Shown here piece by piece: positions 4,481 through 6,176 of a stretch of 6,176 nucleotides of DNA. Origin of the DNA: Candidatus Nomurabacteria bacterium (GTDB lineage Bacteria; Patescibacteriota; Minisyncoccia; Phycocordibacterales; UBA2100); the NCBI GenBank assembly GCA_943359705.1, contig CALRIB010000047.1, forward strand, positions 1-6,176. Reading direction: 5' to 3'. The notes below the pieces were generated by a model. It ran no database searches. It was not told the origin of the DNA and saw only the letters and a list, made by a program, of their open reading frames with translations. Made by a program: the position numbers and the translations under genes. Position 1 is the first letter of the stretch. Every line of letters starts with the position of its first letter.

Positions 4481-5512
4481 CTAATGCCGCCTTCGGCCGC
4501 CGCGTCGCTCAAGGCGTGCCTCCATGGTCTCTTCCCGCTCTTCCGCTTTTTTTTGCTCTTCCACCACTACCTCGTTGGCGACAACATCGGTCACCGTATG
4601 TGACCTGTCCTTCTGCGCCAAGAGATTGATGGCACGCGTCACGACCGGAAGAATGTCGTCGTAGAAGTTGAGGTCACCGACCGATGCGAGCGGGAACCAT
4701 TGCGCGTCGTCGAGCCCGCCCTCTTTTTTGAGTTGTAGGTCTTTGAACGGCGCGCGGGCGAGAAAGTAGGTGGCGTGCCTACGCTTCTTGCCGCCTGAGC
4801 TTTGCGAATCGTTGGCCACATACTCGTTCTCGCCCAGCTGGTCTTCCACTTTTACTTCGAGTCCCATTTCCTCCATCGCCTTTCGCATTACGCCGTCGAA
4901 GTGCGGCTCGCCTTCCTGCAATTTGCCTTTCGAGAGCGTCCAGTGACCGAAGATGTCGTGCACGAGAGCGAGATACACCTCCTTGCCCTCACATGCATAC
5001 ACGACCGCTCCCACCAACTCCTCAACCGGCATTTTGCCCGGCTTCGATGCTTCCTTTTTGCGCGTACTGCCTTCGTTCTTGCCCGGCTCGCCGAGCTCTA
5101 CATACACGGCGCCCAAGACGCCGTTGACGAAGCGCCCACTTGAGGTGCTGCCGAATGTTTTTGCAAGCTCGATTGCTTCGTTGATGGCGACTTTCGCCGG
5201 CACCTGTGTGCGGTCGGCAAACAAGAGCTCAGTGAGTCCGAGGCGCAAAATGTTGCGGTCAATCGCGGCAATCTTTTCGAGCGGCCACTCCGGCGCGGCA
5301 CGCACGATGACGTCGTCTATTTCGCGCTGCTTGGCCATGGCCGTTTGCAGCAACTCTTTCATGAAAGGCAGGTCGCTCTCGCGCGCGCCAAATTCCTTGG
5401 CGTAGTCGGTGAGACGCCCTAGTGCTTCATCATTCGTCAATTTCCCTTGCGAAGAATCGCGTTCGAAGAGAACCTGAAGAACAACGGAACGAGCTAAATG
5501 CCTATTTGCCAT
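4481..5512 (-). CDS. nusB: NusB-NUDIX fusion protein
   Basis: One uninterrupted 343-aa frame holds two domains. Residues 1-139 are a NusB fold, ending in the diagnostic IDRNILRLGLTELLF, PAKVAINEAIELAKTFG and RFVNGVLGAV blocks. NusB binds boxA RNA with NusE (S10) to prevent premature termination of rRNA transcripts. A Lys-rich linker (about 140-162) leads to a NUDIX domain (about 163-300). Its box runs G196-x5-E202-x7-R210-K211-A-M-E214-E215-M-G217-L, so Lys replaces the Glu of the REUxEE motif. A charged tail (about 312-343) follows and holds an A8 tract. Normal NusB is about 130-160 aa. The ATG at 5512 fits the family start (ANRHLARSVVLQVLF). The ATG at 5554 would add residues read from a heptamer repeat and is rejected. 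No clear Shine-Dalgarno precedes 5512; transcription probably continues from rpmF. The NUDIX substrate is unknown. Confidence 0.88.
   Translation of the reverse strand: MANRHLARSVVLQVLFERDSSQGKLTNDEALGRLTDYAKEFGARESDLPFMKELLQTAMAKQREIDDVIVRAAPEWPLEKIAAIDRNILRLGLTELLFADRTQVPAKVAINEAIELAKTFGSTSSGRFVNGVLGAVYVELGEPGKNEGSTRKKEASKPGKMPVEELVGAVVYACEGKEVYLALVHDIFGHWTLSKGKLQEGEPHFDGVMRKAMEEMGLEVKVEDQLGENEYVANDSQSSGGKKRRHATYFLARAPFKDLQLKKEGGLDDAQWFPLASVGDLNFYDDILPVVTRAINLLAQKDRSHTVTDVVANEVVVEEQKKAEEREETMEARLERRGGRRRH
4547..4554 (-). other. A8 homopolymer in the NusB-NUDIX tail
   Basis: The coding strand reads CAA AAA AAA GCG, giving eight consecutive A. Runs of this length are known to allow transcriptional slippage. 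Losing one A would move ribosomes into the rnc frame, which is open from here through the TTG at 4512 and the ATG at 4473. Whether slippage occurs cannot be judged from the sequence. Confidence 0.4.
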
Positions 5513-5513
5513 A

Positions 5514-5548
5514 AGAACTAGGTAACAATGAACAATAAACGGTGAACA
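5514..5548. repeat. Degenerate heptamer array between rpmF and nusB
   Basis: Read on the minus strand, the AT-rich leader just before nusB falls into consecutive 7-nt units: TGTTCAC, CGTTTAT, TGTTCAT, TGTTACC and a decayed TAGTTCT. The first four keep GTT at positions 2-4. The spacer has no hairpin and no obvious -35/-10 pair. It could be a decayed microsatellite or a binding array. Confidence 0.5.
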
Positions 5549-5587
5549 GAACATTAACCCTCAAAACCAAACCCACCCTTCCTCTGC

Positions 5588-5866
5588 TTACGCTTGCGCC
5601 GTAGTTGCCTTCTCTGCCGTGCTCTCGGTGGCCTGGCCACTCTCGCGCAATTCAGTCTGACGCTTCTTCGCCCTGCGCGCATCGCGCTTGGCACGGGCGA
5701 CAATATCAATGACGACGCGACCGTCGTACTTACCGCATTTGCGGCACGCGTGATGCGGGATTCGGAGAGCGCCGCATTCGCACTTGGCGAGGCGGGCGGC
5801 TGTGAGAGCGTGATGAGAGCGTCGCTTCGCGGTCTGCGACCTGTTTCTGCGCATTCGGACTACCAT
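5588..5866 (-). CDS. rpmF: 50S ribosomal protein bL32
   Basis: This is a small zinc-binding protein of the large ribosomal subunit. The N-terminus MVVRMRRNRSQTAKRRSHHAL is typical of bL32, including the basic RRSHH motif. The Cys set is C29-x-C31-x9-C41-x2-C44. Usual zinc-type bL32 has C-x2-C in the first knuckle, so one residue appears to be missing here. At 92 aa it is longer than the usual 56-65 because of a hydrophilic tail rich in Lys, Arg, Glu and Ala (about 57-92). The ATG at 5866 is chosen because the family N-terminus starts there. There is no Shine-Dalgarno; a perfect TATAAT lies 8 nt upstream. The start is 9 nt after the rnhB stop. Confidence 0.92.
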   Translation of the reverse strand: MVVRMRRNRSQTAKRRSHHALTAARLAKCECGALRIPHHACRKCGKYDGRVVIDIVARAKRDARRAKKRQTELRESGQATESTAEKATTAQA

Positions 5867-5874
5867 GATGCGAG

Positions 5875-5902
5875 ATTATACAGACTTTGAGCCAACCCGC
5901 AA
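5875..5902 (-). promoter_or_regulatory. Promoter of rpmF, overlapping the rnhB stop codon; probable leaderless mRNA
   Basis: On the minus strand TTGCGG (5902-5897), a 16-nt spacer and a perfect TATAAT (5880-5875) are followed by 8 nt and the rpmF ATG at 5866. The expected transcription start is at about 5867-5868, leaving almost no leader. The TAA stop of rnhB (5878-5876) is part of the TATAAT box, so both genes share these bases. Confidence 0.65.
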
Positions 5903-6176
5903 CCCTCGGCAGAAGCTGGCGCGGTGCAAATCGCTGAGCCCTTCGGCCTGTATCGCCCGGCGGTGCGCGAGCGTGCCGTAGCCTTTGTGGACCTCGAAAC
6001 CGTACACGGGATGCTGCGTGGCGAGCTGCACCATTAAGCGGTCACGCTCGACTTTTGCGACGATGCTCGCCATCGAGATAACCGGCTCCGAATCATCACC
6101 CCGGATGATCGTCTTCTGGTCGATAAATTGCTCCGGCGCCCGCAATCCCCCGTCGAGAAGAATTTTGTACAGAGGT
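5876..6176 (-). CDS. rnhB: Ribonuclease HII, C-terminal part (gene cut by window edge)
   Basis: RNase HII cuts RNA in RNA-DNA hybrids, including single ribonucleotides in DNA. About 99 codons of the 3' end are present; the start and the N-terminal DEVGRG-type catalytic residues lie beyond 6176. Visible family motifs are LYKILLDGGL with the third catalytic Asp, RGDDSEPVISMASIVAKVERDRLM with the fourth, and the C-terminal HPVYGFEVHKGYGT followed by HRASF. An in-frame TTG at 6145 is not the real start, because conserved sequence continues upstream of it to the window edge. The TAA stop at 5878-5876 is embedded in the rpmF -10 box. Confidence 0.9.
   Translation of the reverse strand, partial: PLYKILLDGGLRAPEQFIDQKTIIRGDDSEPVISMASIVAKVERDRLMVQLATQHPVYGFEVHKGYGTLAHRRAIQAEGLSDLHRASFCRGLRVGSKSV

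Noticed and set aside
4474..4512. TTG start of rnc with GGAGG at good spacing
   Set aside because: It cannot be excluded, but the GGAGG bases are also the ATG GAG GCA codons of the upstream gene, and the ATG at 4473 matches the usual RNase III N-terminus better.
5513..5554. Upstream ATG at 5554 that would lengthen NusB-NUDIX by 14 residues
   Set aside because: The added residues are read from the heptamer array, and NusB family similarity begins at the ATG at 5512.
5594..5890. Plus-strand open frame opposite rpmF
   Set aside because: It is antisense to a recognisable ribosomal protein and has no start signals or family resemblance.

Overview
The window looks like part of a chromosome from a small-genome bacterium of the Candidate Phyla Radiation (Patescibacteria), probably a Parcubacteria-type lineage. 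This is inference from four things. The SMC protein is strongly shortened. A perfect 20-bp palindrome (CCTGCCTGCCGGCAGGCAGG) is read in frame as LPAGRQ, a motif I associate with these genomes. NusB is fused to a NUDIX domain. The rpmF, rnc and smc genes lie close together without the lipid-synthesis genes that separate rpmF from rnc in many bacteria. No rRNA, tRNA, CRISPR array or transposase is visible.

All eight genes are on the minus strand, so transcription runs from high to low coordinates. In that order they are: the 3' part of rnhB (RNase HII, cut by the right edge); rpmF (ribosomal protein bL32); a NusB-NUDIX fusion; rnc (RNase III); a small multi-pass membrane protein; an 86-residue basic-tailed protein; a 115-residue protein; and smc. 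Two tandem hairpins (18-68) follow smc. The four genes at the right are tightly packed and form an RNA-processing and translation block. RNase HII removes RNA from DNA hybrids, bL32 is a 50S subunit protein, NusB acts in rRNA antitermination, and RNase III processes rRNA.

The most unusual part is 2327-3807. Three genes I cannot assign lie between rnc and smc, which are direct neighbours in many bacteria. Each has its own candidate promoter, a good Shine-Dalgarno sequence that selects an internal ATG, and its own hairpin-plus-T terminator, so they look like three independent one-gene cassettes. One promoter is preceded by a 21-bp-period direct repeat that could be an operator. By contrast, the housekeeping genes rpmF and smc have a -10 box exactly 8 nt before the ATG and no Shine-Dalgarno sequence, which suggests leaderless mRNAs.

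Other points of note are an SMC with no recognisable hinge, a NUDIX box with Lys in place of a catalytic Glu, an Asp-to-Asn change in the RNase III active site, a shortened first zinc knuckle in bL32, a heptamer repeat in front of nusB, and an A8 run where losing one base would fuse NusB-NUDIX to RNase III. All functional statements come from reading the sequence; no database search was done.
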